Numbered from the stretch's first letter, positions 1 through 9,205 are shown. The stretch: 64,000 nucleotides of DNA from Rhizobium sp. CF080 (GCF_000282095.2 NZ_AKKC02000016.1:186001-250000), one strand, 5' to 3'. The notes: generated by a model from the sequence alone, not told the origin. A program made the numbers and translations.

Positions 1-1112
1 GACGCCTCGAAAACCTCACCAAGAACTCCCTGCACCAGGGTTTCGACTGGTGCCTTGCCTGGGCGCAGGCGCATCGCAACGAACTGGCGATCGTTCAAGG
101 TTTCGTCGGCGACCGCGTGCTTTTCATCCTGCCGCTCGAAATTGTCCCGGAACGCGGCGTGCGGATCGCCCGTCTGCTCGGCGACCGGTTCAACAACATC
201 AATACCGGCCTTTTCGATGCAGACCTTGCCGCACCCGATGCGGAGGAACTACAGAACTTCGCCTATGGCTTGAGGCTCGCGCTTTCGGACAAAGCCGATC
301 TCGTCGTTCTCGACAATATCCCGCTCGTCTGGCGCGGTATGCGGCATCCGCTTGCCGGTCTGGCGACGATCGAGAACCAGAACCATTCCTTCCAGCTTCC
401 GCTCTTCCCAAATTTCGAGGCGACGCTTGCCCAGTTGAACGCCAAGAGCCGCCGCAAGAAGTTTCGCTCGCAGAGCCGGAAGATCGAGGCGATCGGCGGC
501 TATGATCATATCGCCCCGACCGACCCGACTGAAAAACACGCCCTGCTCGACACGTTCTTCCGGCAGAAGAGCGAGCGGCTGAGGCTGTTCGGCCTGCCGG
601 ACGTCTTTCACGCAGCCGGTATCCATGACTTCTTCCACCGCCTCATGGATATTCCGGCCGAAGGGACCGATACGCCCCTGACGCTGCACGCGATCCGCCT
701 GCGCGGCGAGCATGACGGCCATATCGCGGCAGTTGCCGGCCTGTCGCGCAAGGGCGACCACGTGATCTGCCAGTTCAGTTCGATCGACGAAACGATCTGC
801 CCGGAGGCAAGTCCGGGCGAACTGCTGTTCTGGCTGATGATCGAGCTGTCCTGCCGGGAAGGCGCCACCGTGTTCGATTTCGGGGTCGGCGACCAACCCT
901 ACAAGCGCAACTGGTGCACCCGGGAAACGGTGCAGCACGATATCCTGCTGCCGCTCACCTGGAAGGGTTCGCTGATGCGCCCGCTTTTGATCGGGGTGAC
1001 CAAGACGAAGGCGGCGATCAAGCGCAATCCGCATCTCTATGCGATGGCCCAGCGCTGGCGGTCCCGCCAGTGCCCGAAAGTGCCGGAAGCTCCCGCCTCC
1101 GACGCGGAGTGA
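1..1112 (+). CDS. BcsL/CelD-type GNAT acetyltransferase, 5'-truncated by window edge
   Basis: The reading frame is open from base 3, so the true start lies upstream; the GTG at 117 is internal. The visible protein has an aromatic-rich FDWCLAWA stretch near its N-terminus, a basic middle (SRRKKFR) and a C-terminal GNAT-like core with LFWLMIELSCREGATVFDFGVGDQPYKRNW. That layout is typical of CelD/BcsL acetyltransferases linked to cellulose and exopolysaccharide loci. It lies convergent to the Wzz-like gene, only 4 nt from its stop. The inferred role is acyl or acetyl modification of a surface polysaccharide; the acceptor is unknown. Confidence 0.85.
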   Translation, partial: RLENLTKNSLHQGFDWCLAWAQAHRNELAIVQGFVGDRVLFILPLEIVPERGVRIARLLGDRFNNINTGLFDADLAAPDAEELQNFAYGLRLALSDKADLVVLDNIPLVWRGMRHPLAGLATIENQNHSFQLPLFPNFEATLAQLNAKSRRKKFRSQSRKIEAIGGYDHIAPTDPTEKHALLDTFFRQKSERLRLFGLPDVFHAAGIHDFFHRLMDIPAEGTDTPLTLHAIRLRGEHDGHIAAVAGLSRKGDHVICQFSSIDETICPEASPGELLFWLMIELSCREGATVFDFGVGDQPYKRNWCTRETVQHDILLPLTWKGSLMRPLLIGVTKTKAAIKRNPHLYAMAQRWRSRQCPKVPEAPASDAE

Positions 1113-1116
1113 TCAA

Positions 1117-3339
1117 TCAGGCGGCGCGGCGCTTGCCGGGGCGCGGCGAACGCCGGTCGCCGGCCTGCGCCATGACCAGCAGGTTGCTGTAGCCGGCCGC
1201 TTCGAAATCCGTCACCAGTTCGGCGACCTCTTCATCCTTGAAGCCCGGGACCGACAGGATGATTTCTGCCATCGCGTTGCGTGTCAGGCGCGAGATGCCG
1301 GCGATCTCGGCCGGGCCGCATTCGATCAGCACCAGGTCATAGGCATCGGCCAGCGCATCTACTATCATCGACAGGCGGTCGGCGCCGCGCATGGCACGGG
1401 CCGGATCCGAAGCGCCGTGCGGGATGATATGCGCGTCGGAGAGCCGGTCCGGATGGATCGCATCGCCAAACGCGGTCTCGCCGCAGAGAAGATCGGTAAT
1501 GCCGGGAAGCTTCGGATTTTCCGCCATCAGCTCCGTCGGAGTGGCGGAACCGGTCATGTCGACCAGCACGACGGTGCGGCCACGCTCGGCGAGCTCGCGG
1601 GCGAGCATGACGGTCGCCGTCGAACCTTCGTCACCGCCCGGTGAGATACCGATCGCGACGGGGACATCGTGACGCTGCAGGTAATGTGCAACAGAGCCTA
1701 TCGTGAAACCGCGGTCGTCGGGCTCCGCCACGGCATCCTCTTCTTCGCTCTCCTTCTCGGAAAGCGACTGTTCGGCGATCCTGGCATAGGCGAGCGCTGC
1801 CGCGTTCTTCGGGTTTTCGCGGGCGGGTTCCGGCCGGTCGAAACGGGCGGCGTCGGCCTGCATCTGATGGACCGGCAACGGAGCCGCGGCTGCCGATGCG
1901 GCAGGTTCGAGTATCAAGTCGTCCTCGACATCACGAACGCCCGACGGGCGCAGAGCACGGCCGGAAAAGAGCTCGATGACGATGACGATCAGGCAGCCGA
2001 AGATGAACGTCGCGAGCGAAACGACGATGACGATCGGGATAATCTTCGGGAAATAGGGCTCCGACGGTTCGACGGCTTTCGAGACAACGCGGGCGTCGGC
2101 CGGGCTCGAATTGCCCTCGAGACGTGAGCTCGCTTCGCGGTAGCGGGCGAGATAGGTTTCGAGGAGCTGACGCTGGGCGGTGGCCTCGCGTTCCAGTGCG
2201 CGCAGGCCTACTTCCTCTTCGCCCGCCTTGGCGGAATCCGCCTTCAACCCGTTGAGCTGCCCCATCAACTGACGCTCGCGGATACGCGACATTTCAGCTT
2301 CGTTGTCGAGGCTCGCGAGGATCTTCTTGGTCTCGCTTTCGATCTGTAGGCGGATGCCGGAAAGCTGGCCGCGCAGGCCTTTCAGCCGCGGATGGCCTTC
2401 GAGCAGCGAGGTCGAGGAGTCCGAAATCTGCGCCTGCAGATTGGCTTCCGCTTCCTTCAGCCGCTGGATGACCTGCGAGCCGACGACATCGCTCAGCGTA
2501 TCGGAGGCGCGGCCGGCCTTCAGAGCAGCACGGACATTTTCGGCGCGCGCCTCGGCATTCGCCCGCTCGCCGCGGATACGGGCAAGCTCGGTCGAGATGT
2601 CGTTGAGCTGCTGGGTCGAGAAACTGTTGGTCTCGGTGGTCTGGAACAGGCCGTTGGAGGACCGGTAGTCCGCCACCTTCTTCTCGGCCTCCTTGACCTT
2701 CTGGGTCAGGTTGGCAATTTCCGGCTCCAGCCACTTGGCAGTCTCGGAATGGGTGTCGAGCTTGGCGCCGCTCTGGATCTTAAGGTAAGCCTCCGCCATC
2801 CGGTTCGGGATCTCGGCTGCGAGCTTCGGATCACGCGAGGAAAACTCGATGGCGATGACGCGCGAATTCTCGACCGCGTAGACATTCAGCTTGTCGCGGA
2901 ATTCCTGGATCACCCGGTCTTCCGGGTCGAGCTTCATCGGATCCTGCTTCAGGCCGATCAGGACCAGAGGATCGGGCAGGAAGGATTGCGCGGCCGGATC
3001 GAATTCCTTGAGCTTGGCGAGGTTGAGGTCGCGGGCGACCCGCTTGATGAGGTCGGTCGATTGCAGCAGCTGCGCCTGGCTGGTGATGTTGAGCGAGTCC
3101 AGCAGCGGATCGTTGGCCTGCGCGGCGGCATCCCCTCCCGCAAGGTTCGGCGAGCGGGATTCGATCAGCATCCGCGTCTCGCCCTTATAGCTGGGCTTCA
3201 TCAGGCTGGTGCCGACCAGTGCGATTGCGGCTGCGACGATCGTCGCGCCCAAAATCCTGCCCTTGCGTTCCCAGACCGCCGAGATGACCCGCCCGAGGTC
3301 GATATCCACGTCCTGATTGCCACCGTTTACGCCTGACAT
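1117..3339 (-). CDS. Wzz/ExoP-like polysaccharide co-polymerase with degenerate kinase domain
   Basis: The protein has about 740 residues. It has an N-terminal Wzz domain with TM1 at about 29-48, a long periplasmic coiled-coil (GNVR-type) region, TM2 at about 432-458, and a cytoplasmic C-terminal domain resembling bacterial tyrosine kinases. It should set chain length and drive export at the inner membrane. The Walker A-like segment (GGDEGSTAT, about residue 563) lacks the P-loop lysine, the next acidic motif reads VLVDMTG, and no tyrosine cluster ends the protein, so kinase activity is doubtful. ATG at 3339 is preferred over TTG at 3351 because GGAG sits 8 nt before it. It is divergent from the export lipoprotein gene. 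Confidence 0.9.
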   Translation of the reverse strand: MSGVNGGNQDVDIDLGRVISAVWERKGRILGATIVAAAIALVGTSLMKPSYKGETRMLIESRSPNLAGGDAAAQANDPLLDSLNITSQAQLLQSTDLIKRVARDLNLAKLKEFDPAAQSFLPDPLVLIGLKQDPMKLDPEDRVIQEFRDKLNVYAVENSRVIAIEFSSRDPKLAAEIPNRMAEAYLKIQSGAKLDTHSETAKWLEPEIANLTQKVKEAEKKVADYRSSNGLFQTTETNSFSTQQLNDISTELARIRGERANAEARAENVRAALKAGRASDTLSDVVGSQVIQRLKEAEANLQAQISDSSTSLLEGHPRLKGLRGQLSGIRLQIESETKKILASLDNEAEMSRIRERQLMGQLNGLKADSAKAGEEEVGLRALEREATAQRQLLETYLARYREASSRLEGNSSPADARVVSKAVEPSEPYFPKIIPIVIVVSLATFIFGCLIVIVIELFSGRALRPSGVRDVEDDLILEPAASAAAAPLPVHQMQADAARFDRPEPARENPKNAAALAYARIAEQSLSEKESEEEDAVAEPDDRGFTIGSVAHYLQRHDVPVAIGISPGGDEGSTATVMLARELAERGRTVVLVDMTGSATPTELMAENPKLPGITDLLCGETAFGDAIHPDRLSDAHIIPHGASDPARAMRGADRLSMIVDALADAYDLVLIECGPAEIAGISRLTRNAMAEIILSVPGFKDEEVAELVTDFEAAGYSNLLVMAQAGDRRSPRPGKRRAA

Positions 3340-3396
3340 GATACGCTCCAACTGATCGGTTTCGGCGAAGAGTAAAGGATCATGGTAACGCGAGGG

Positions 3397-3464
3397 TTAA
3401 TGGCCGAGTACAGCCGTTAAAGCTCCAAGAAAATCTCGAAATGCCCGGCCTCTTTACCGGGCAT
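3397..3464. promoter_or_regulatory. Two 8-8-8 dyads in divergent polysaccharide promoter region
   Basis: The intergenic region between the divergent Wzz-like and Wza-like genes has two inverted repeats of the same geometry. One is TTAATGGC-N8-GCCGTTAA (3397-3420, one mismatch). The other is ATGCCCGG-N8-CCGGGCAT (3441-3464, perfect). Neither is followed by a T-tract, so operator sites are likelier than terminators. No regulator is identified. Confidence 0.45.
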
Positions 3465-3526
3465 TAACCCTAACGGATCGATAACGGGGACAGATGGTAT
3501 GAACAGCCGGAGCCTGGAACGCGGAA

Positions 3527-4111
3527 ATGTCCTTCGCCCCCTTCAAACGCGTGATGGCCAGACACTTGGCTGCGCTCGCCCTTGCGGCGACTGCGCTTGC
3601 CGGCTGCACCAGTTATGCGCCCGCTCCGAAGAGCTTCCAGGAAGCGACCATGCAGCCCTATAGGCTCGACAGCGGCGACCGTCTGCGTGTCAGCGTCTTC
3701 GAGCAGCCCGGCCTCACCAATACCTATACGGTCGACCAGGCCGGTTACATCGCCTTCCCGCTGATCGGCCAGGTCGCTGCCCGCGGCCAGACGCTGCCGG
3801 CGCTGGAAGGCTCCATCGCCTCACGCCTGAAGCAGGGCTATCTGCGCGATCCGGACGTCACCGCCGAGATTGACCGCTACCGTCCCATCTTCGTGATGGG
3901 CGAAGTCGGCCGGCCGGGGCAATATTCCTACGTGCCCGGCATGACCGCCCAAAACGCGATCGCCATTGCCGGCGGTTTCACCTCCCGCGGCAACCAGCGC
4001 GACATCGACGTCACCCGCAAGATCAACGGCCAGGTGCTGACCGGCCGCACCGTCATCTCTTCCACGGTGCTTGCCGGCGACACGATCTATGTCCGCGAGC
4101 GGCTGTTCTGA
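3527..4111 (+). CDS. Wza/ExoF-like polysaccharide export lipoprotein
   Basis: This 194-residue protein has a hydrophobic leader ending in a lipobox (LAGC, Cys27), so it should be lipidated. A poly_export domain follows (YRLDSGDRLRVSVFEQPGL), then an SLBB-like segment (FVMGEVGRPGQYSYVPG). Such proteins form the outer-membrane polysaccharide export channel; the short length matches the rhizobial type. An ATG at 3494 reaches a stop two codons later, which supports the start at 3527. It is first in a four-gene run with a GT4 enzyme, an initiating transferase and a Wzy-like protein. Confidence 0.92.
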   Translation: MSFAPFKRVMARHLAALALAATALAGCTSYAPAPKSFQEATMQPYRLDSGDRLRVSVFEQPGLTNTYTVDQAGYIAFPLIGQVAARGQTLPALEGSIASRLKQGYLRDPDVTAEIDRYRPIFVMGEVGRPGQYSYVPGMTAQNAIAIAGGFTSRGNQRDIDVTRKINGQVLTGRTVISSTVLAGDTIYVRERLF

Positions 4112-4118
4112 CCGGTCC

Positions 4119-5279
4119 ATGGCTGAGAGCCCTCCCTTGCGGATACTCCACTGCTTCAGGTCGCCCGTCGGCGGGATCTTCCGCCATGTGCGCGATCTCG
4201 TCGAGGAGCATCGGGCGGCCGGCCACGAGGTCGGCATCCTGTGCGACAACTCGACCGGCGGAGCGCATGAGAACCGCCTCTTCGACAGCATCAGGCCACA
4301 GCTTTCGCTCGGCCTCACCCGCATTCCGATGCGGCGCGCGATCGCCCCTTCCGATTTCGGAGCGATCTACAGGAGTTACAAACATATCAAGAGCTTGCAG
4401 CCGGACATTCTGCACGGGCACGGCGCCAAGGGGGGCGCCATTGCCCGGCTGATCGGCTCAGCCCTGCGGGTCAACAGGTATCGCGTAGCCCGCCTCTATT
4501 CGCCGCATGGCGGCAGCCTGCACTTCAGCCGGTCGAGCCTTTCCGGCCAGGCCGTGCTGCGGCTGGAACGCTTCCAGGAGCATTTCGGCGACGCCCTCGT
4601 CTTCGTCTGCGACTATGAGCGGCGCACCTACGAGGCCAAGGTCGGCAAGCCGCGCAAGGTTTCCCGCGTCATCTACAACGGCATCAAAGATGCCGAGTTC
4701 GAAACGATCGACACCGATCCCTCGGCACCGCACTTCCTCTATATCGGCATGCTGCGCGACCTCAAGGGTCCGGATGTCTTCATCGACGCCTTCGCGCGCA
4801 CCGAAAGGGCGATCGGCCACCCGCTTTCGGCGCTGATGGTCGGCGACGGCCCGGATCGCGACCGCTACGAGGCGATGATGGCCGAGCGCGGGCTTGGCCG
4901 CCGCATCCAGATGCGGCCGGCCATGCCGGCGCGCGACGCGTTTGCCATGGCAAAGATCGTCGTCGTTCCCTCCCGCGCCGAAGCGATGCCCTATATCGTG
5001 CTCGAGGCCCTGGCGGCCGGCAAGCCGGTGATCGCCTCCCGGGTCGGCGGCATTCCGGAGGTGCTCGGCGATACCAGTGCGGCGCTTGCCATGCCCGGGG
5101 ACGCCGAGGATCTCGCCCGCGTGATGACCCAGGCAGTCACCACGCCCGGCTGGCAGGACGCGGTGATGCCGAAACCGGAAGCCTTCAAGGCGGTGTTTTC
5201 CGCCTCTGTCATGGCCCGAGAAATGCTCGGCCTGTATCAATATCTGACAGGTTCGAGGCCTGATTCCGGCCGCGGCTAA
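4119..5279 (+). CDS. Glycosyltransferase family 4 (GT-B fold)
   Basis: The 386-residue protein starts LRILHCFRSPVGGIFRHV, the glycine-rich N-terminal loop of GT4 enzymes. Its C-terminal donor site has VVVPSRAEAMPYIVLEALA (the E-x7-E motif, about residues 287-295), followed by GKPVIASRVGGIPEV. It probably adds a sugar to a lipid-linked repeat unit at the inner membrane; donor and acceptor cannot be read from sequence. ATG at 4119, 7 nt after the export gene stop, is chosen over an upstream ATG inside that gene. It should be co-transcribed with both neighbours. Confidence 0.92.
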   Translation: MAESPPLRILHCFRSPVGGIFRHVRDLVEEHRAAGHEVGILCDNSTGGAHENRLFDSIRPQLSLGLTRIPMRRAIAPSDFGAIYRSYKHIKSLQPDILHGHGAKGGAIARLIGSALRVNRYRVARLYSPHGGSLHFSRSSLSGQAVLRLERFQEHFGDALVFVCDYERRTYEAKVGKPRKVSRVIYNGIKDAEFETIDTDPSAPHFLYIGMLRDLKGPDVFIDAFARTERAIGHPLSALMVGDGPDRDRYEAMMAERGLGRRIQMRPAMPARDAFAMAKIVVVPSRAEAMPYIVLEALAAGKPVIASRVGGIPEVLGDTSAALAMPGDAEDLARVMTQAVTTPGWQDAVMPKPEAFKAVFSASVMAREMLGLYQYLTGSRPDSGRG

Positions 5280-5361
5280 AGGCTTCCTTCACCTCTTTTT
5301 GGTAAGCGTTTCCCATATCTTCCTGCGCCCCCCGGGACTGGAAGGCCAAAGGGATCGGTCT

Positions 5362-6915
5362 ATGAACCAGCCGAACAAGTCCGAGCAGTTCGATGTCGAA
5401 AGCCTTCGCAAGAAGGTTTCGGAACTCCGTGCAGCCGACGAGAAGCACGATCCGGCGAATGCCACCGTGCTCAATCCGTTTGCCCGCCAGATCGCCGAGC
5501 AGTTCCGCAACGACAGCTATTCGCCGACAATGCTGATCGGCCAGTTCCGGCTGTTCGAACTTCTGGCGTTGCTGGGGATCGGTCTTGGCGTCGGGGCGCT
5601 TTTCTCGCCGATCGATCTCACCGGCTTTTTCGCCCGGTTCGCGCTTGTCGCCTGGGGCTCGACACTCACCGTGCTGCTTCTGCAGGTGGCCGACACCTAC
5701 CAGATCCCGTCGCTGCGCGGCGCCCAGCGCACCGCCAGGCGCGTCTTCGTCTGCTGGGCGATCGGTTTTCTGCTGACGGCATCGACCCTCTATCTCGTCG
5801 AACCCACCCCCTATCCGCTTGCCGGTCTTTGCGCCTGGTTCATCACCGGTGCCGCTTTCCTCTTCCTCGAGCGGCAGCTCACCGCCTTTGCCATCCGCCA
5901 CTGGGGACGCAATGGCGTGATGGAACGCCGCGCCATCATCGTCGGCGGCGGCGAACCAGCCAAGCAGCTCGTCCGCCAACTCGAACAGCAGCCCGACAAC
6001 GACATCCGCATTTGCGGCATTTTCGACGACCGCAACAGCGATCGCTCACCGACCGTCGTCGCCGGCTACCCGAAGCTCGGGACCTTCGCCGAACTCATCG
6101 AATTCGCCCGCCTCGCCCGCATCGACATGCTGATCATCGCGCTGCCGGCCAGTGCCGAGGCCCGCATCCTGCAGCTGCTGCGCAAGCTCTGGGTGCTGCC
6201 GGTCGATATCCGTCTCGCTGCCCATGCGAACCGCCTGCGCTTCCGCCCGCGCTCCTATTCGCATGTGGGCGCGGTGCCGATGTTCGACATTTTCGACAAG
6301 CCGATCCGCGACTGGGATTCGGTCGCCAAGCGCGTCTTCGACATCGTCTTTTCGGTGGTCGGCCTCCTCCTCACCTGGCCGATCATGCTGGCTGCGGCGA
6401 TTGCCGTGAAGGCGACGTCGAAGGGGCCGATCCTGTTCCGCCAGAAGCGCCACGGCTTCAACAACGAGATCATCGACGTCCTGAAGTTCCGCTCGATGTA
6501 CACCGATCTCAGCGACCAGACCGCGGTCAAGGCCGTCACCAAGGGTGATCCGCGCGTCACGCGGGTCGGCCGCTTCCTGCGCAAATCCTCGATCGACGAG
6601 CTGCCGCAGCTGTTCAACGTGCTGCGCGGCCAGCTTTCGCTCGTCGGCCCGCGCCCGCATGCGGTGCTCGCCCAGACGGGCACGCGCAAATATGTCGATG
6701 TGGTCGAGAGCTATTTCGCCCGCCACCGCGTCAAGCCGGGCGTTACCGGCTGGGCGCAGATCAATGGCCTGCGCGGCGAACTCGACAGCGACGAAAAGAT
6801 CCGCGCCCGCACGGCCTACGACCTCGACTACATCGAGAACTGGTCGCTGCTCTTTGACCTGAAGATCCTGTTCCTGACGCCGATCAAGCTGCTCAACACG
6901 GACAACGCCTATTGA
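5362..6915 (+). CDS. Undecaprenyl-phosphate sugar phosphotransferase (WcaJ/ExoY type)
   Basis: This 517-residue protein has several N-terminal membrane spans and a Rossmann-like CoA_binding_3 region (AIIVGGGEPAKQLVRQL). A bacterial sugar transferase domain begins about residue 322, with KRVFDIVFSVVG, PILFRQKRHG, LKFRSM and the SSIDELPQL and SLVGPRPH motifs. It transfers hexose-1-phosphate to undecaprenyl phosphate, the first step of polysaccharide assembly. ATG at 5362 has AAAGGG upstream; a TTG at 5299 is less likely. Sugar specificity (glucose or galactose) is not resolved. Confidence 0.94.
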   Translation: MNQPNKSEQFDVESLRKKVSELRAADEKHDPANATVLNPFARQIAEQFRNDSYSPTMLIGQFRLFELLALLGIGLGVGALFSPIDLTGFFARFALVAWGSTLTVLLLQVADTYQIPSLRGAQRTARRVFVCWAIGFLLTASTLYLVEPTPYPLAGLCAWFITGAAFLFLERQLTAFAIRHWGRNGVMERRAIIVGGGEPAKQLVRQLEQQPDNDIRICGIFDDRNSDRSPTVVAGYPKLGTFAELIEFARLARIDMLIIALPASAEARILQLLRKLWVLPVDIRLAAHANRLRFRPRSYSHVGAVPMFDIFDKPIRDWDSVAKRVFDIVFSVVGLLLTWPIMLAAAIAVKATSKGPILFRQKRHGFNNEIIDVLKFRSMYTDLSDQTAVKAVTKGDPRVTRVGRFLRKSSIDELPQLFNVLRGQLSLVGPRPHAVLAQTGTRKYVDVVESYFARHRVKPGVTGWAQINGLRGELDSDEKIRARTAYDLDYIENWSLLFDLKILFLTPIKLLNTDNAY

Positions 6916-8177
6916 GCACGCTCGACTATAGCCGCGGGCGCGGCCACCCAGTGGGTTTCGACAGCCGGCTTGCGGCGCTGAGGCTTGCCGGCTCCGGTCT
7001 TGTCGCCTTCGGTGTCTTCCTGTCGGGCTTCGTCATCTCGGAACCGGCGCCGTACGAACTGATCATGGTGATACAGATCGCCATCTGGTTCCTGCTGGGG
7101 CTGAAGATATCGCGCACCGTCGCGCCTTTGCTGGTCATGATGCTGACCTTCAATATCGGCGGCCTGTTCACCATGCTGATCATGAAGAACATGAGCGAGG
7201 CGCCGATGTATTTCGCCGTCTCGGGCTTCCTGGCGCTGAGCGCGGTCTTCTACGCGGCGATCATCGAGGATGACCATCGGCGCCTCAACCTGATCTTCAA
7301 GGCCTGGGTAGTGGCGGCGATCATCACCTCGCTGCTCGGCATTCTGGGATATTTCAACGCCTTTCCGGGCTCGCATGTCTTCACCCGCTACAATCGCGCC
7401 ATGGGCGCCTTCCAGGACCCGAACGTCTTCGGTCCCTATCTCGTCGCCCCCCTCCTCTACCTCCTCTACCGGTTGCTCACCGGACCGCTGATGAAGGCGC
7501 CGATGCTGATCGGCGGCATCCTCATCCTAGCGCTGGGCATCTTCCTCTCCTTCTCGCGCGCCGCCTGGGGCCTCCTGGTGTTCGCCGGCATCGCGCTGGT
7601 CATCGTCATGCTGCTCAAGGAGCGCACGACCGCCTTCCGCTTCAAGATCCTGGCGATCGCCGGCGGAGCCGCGATCTTCCTCGTCCTGGCGCTGGCGATC
7701 GCGCTGCAGTTCCCGCAGGTCTCCGACCTGTTCATGAACCGCGCCAAGCTGGTGCAGGAATACGACGGCGCCCGCCTTGGCCGTTTCGAGCGCCACAAGA
7801 TCGGCTTCCTGATGGCCATGGAGCGCCCGCTCGGTCTCGGCCCGATGGCGTTCGGCAAGATCTTCGGCGAGGACGAGCACAATATCTGGCTGAAGACGCT
7901 GACTACCTATGGCTGGCTCGGCGCGGTCACCTATCAGATCATGATCTGGTCGACGCTGTGGTTCGGTTTCCGCTACATGCTGCGCGAACGCCCGTGGCAG
8001 GCCTATCTGATGATCGCCTGGGTGATGATATTGGGCCACGCGATCATCGGCAACGTCATCGATACCGACCACTGGCGGCATTTCTATCTGCTGCTCGGCA
8101 TCGTCTGGGGCTGCGTGGCGCTGGAACACCGCTTCATCCGGTCGCAGCGGCGGTCCCCCTCGCCCAGGCCCGCTTGA
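6912..8177 (+). CDS. O-antigen ligase/ExoQ-like polysaccharide polymerase
   Basis: This 421-residue protein is largely membrane-embedded, with roughly ten or more spans. It carries the Wzy_C-type region with AFQDPNVFGPYLVAPLLYLL and, near the C-terminus, DEHNIWLKTLTTYGWLG. Such proteins polymerise or ligate lipid-linked repeats on the periplasmic face. The start appears to be TTG overlapping the previous stop (TTGA); no ATG fits before the first span, so translational coupling is likely. It ends the polysaccharide operon. Confidence 0.87.
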   Translation: MSTLDYSRGRGHPVGFDSRLAALRLAGSGLVAFGVFLSGFVISEPAPYELIMVIQIAIWFLLGLKISRTVAPLLVMMLTFNIGGLFTMLIMKNMSEAPMYFAVSGFLALSAVFYAAIIEDDHRRLNLIFKAWVVAAIITSLLGILGYFNAFPGSHVFTRYNRAMGAFQDPNVFGPYLVAPLLYLLYRLLTGPLMKAPMLIGGILILALGIFLSFSRAAWGLLVFAGIALVIVMLLKERTTAFRFKILAIAGGAAIFLVLALAIALQFPQVSDLFMNRAKLVQEYDGARLGRFERHKIGFLMAMERPLGLGPMAFGKIFGEDEHNIWLKTLTTYGWLGAVTYQIMIWSTLWFGFRYMLRERPWQAYLMIAWVMILGHAIIGNVIDTDHWRHFYLLLGIVWGCVALEHRFIRSQRRSPSPRPA

Positions 8178-8208
8178 CTTTGCAGCCTAGCGCTCCAAAT
8201 TTCCTATC

Positions 8209-8502
8209 ATGCTGACGGTTTCTCAACTCCGCGCCGCACGCGCGATGACAGGAATGACGGTGGAGGAACTCGCCGCCGCATCCGGGATTTCCAAATCCGC
8301 GATCGAAGAAGCCGAAGCCTCGCAGGTCTTCGCCAACGCTGATATCACCGACCGGCTGCGGTCGATCTTCGAGTCGAAGGGTGTGTTGTTCCTCGGTGCC
8401 GGACAGGACGATGCCGGCGCCGGGCCGGGTCTCCGGCTACGCCAGCAGTTCCAGGACGAGGGAATTCGTCCACAGAACCTCAACGCCGCAAACGACGATT
8501 GA
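8209..8502 (+). CDS. Small XRE-family helix-turn-helix protein
   Basis: This 97-residue protein has an N-terminal HTH (LRAARAMTGMTVEELAAASGISKSAIEEAE) and the ending GVLFLGAGQ...GPGLRLR. That ending is common in small alphaproteobacterial XRE regulators. It probably binds DNA, but no target is visible. It starts 31 nt after the polysaccharide polymerase and could belong to that transcript. The last 20 or so residues are not conserved-looking. Confidence 0.8.
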   Translation: MLTVSQLRAARAMTGMTVEELAAASGISKSAIEEAEASQVFANADITDRLRSIFESKGVLFLGAGQDDAGAGPGLRLRQQFQDEGIRPQNLNAANDD

Positions 8503-8577
8503 TATTGCCGCGACGCGGGAACTCTTTGAGTTCCCATGCGTTTTCCCGCCGCTGGAAATTATGCAGGGGGTTTACGC

Positions 8578-8727
8578 ATGACACGCACCAACAATCTATA
8601 TCTCATCATCGGCGCATTGCTCGTGGTCGTCATCGGCCTCGGCTTCTATGCCTATCGCGAGGAAACCAAGCCGAAGGGCGTCGAGCTGAGCATCGGCCAG
8701 AATGGTATAAAAGTCCAAGAAAAGTGA
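8578..8727 (+). CDS. Small single-span membrane protein (49 aa)
   Basis: The protein has a short polar N-terminus, one strongly hydrophobic helix (LYLIIGALLVVVIGLGFYAY) and a charged tail ending GQNGIKVQEK. The start ATG has AGGGGG about 8 nt upstream, a good ribosome site. No function is recognised; it resembles small inner-membrane proteins in other rhizobia. Confidence 0.7.
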   Translation: MTRTNNLYLIIGALLVVVIGLGFYAYREETKPKGVELSIGQNGIKVQEK

Positions 8728-8782
8728 GGGTTACTAAGAGGATACATTTTTAACGATAACAGATCAGACTTGCCTGGAACAA

Positions 8783-8801
8783 AAATTCACCATGTGAATT
8801 T
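8783..8801. promoter_or_regulatory. Perfect 8-bp dyad upstream of small gene
   Basis: AAATTCAC-CAT-GTGAATTT is a perfect inverted repeat with a 3-nt centre in an AT-rich leader about 30 nt before the next start codon. No T-tract follows. It has the form of a repressor site; the binder is unknown. Confidence 0.4.
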
Positions 8802-8832
8802 AGGTTCAAATAAGCAAGAAAAGGGGATAATT

Positions 8833-9021
8833 ATGACCACGCGCATGAATCCAGACGATGTCGACAGTAAAGGCTTCAAGAAAGTCTGGAGCGTCGCCGA
8901 GTTTGCCAAGCGTTATCGTCTTGACCGTCAAGAAGAATCTCGACTGCTGAAGCTTCTCGGGCCATTTGCATCCCAGCAGGAATTGCTGATGAATGCGAGC
9001 CGCGCGCCACGCTTCCGGTAG
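8833..9021 (+). CDS. Small conserved hypothetical protein (62 aa)
   Basis: The protein reads MTTRMNPDDVDSKGFKKVW and then VAEFAKRYRLDRQEESRLL, ending in LLMNASRAPRFR. It is predicted soluble, basic and helical, with a helix-turn-helix-like middle but too short for a confident family call. ATG at 8833 has AAGGGG about 8 nt upstream. It has its own AT-rich leader with a dyad, so it is probably a separate transcription unit. It looks like a rhizobial small-protein family of unknown function. Confidence 0.7.
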   Translation: MTTRMNPDDVDSKGFKKVWSVAEFAKRYRLDRQEESRLLKLLGPFASQQELLMNASRAPRFR

Positions 9022-9205
9022 ACATACGGACAAATACGGCAATTATCTTTTGCGTCGTCTCCATGCCGAATTTCCGAGCATGTGTAGCCTCTGGTTTTAC
9101 ATTGAAATGCTCTTTCAAGGAACCTTTGCCTCCCTCTTCTAGTTGGTCTTTCGTGAACCCACTGGCGCCCAGGCGGTGAAACCGCAGCGCCGAAGGAGGA
9201 TAACC

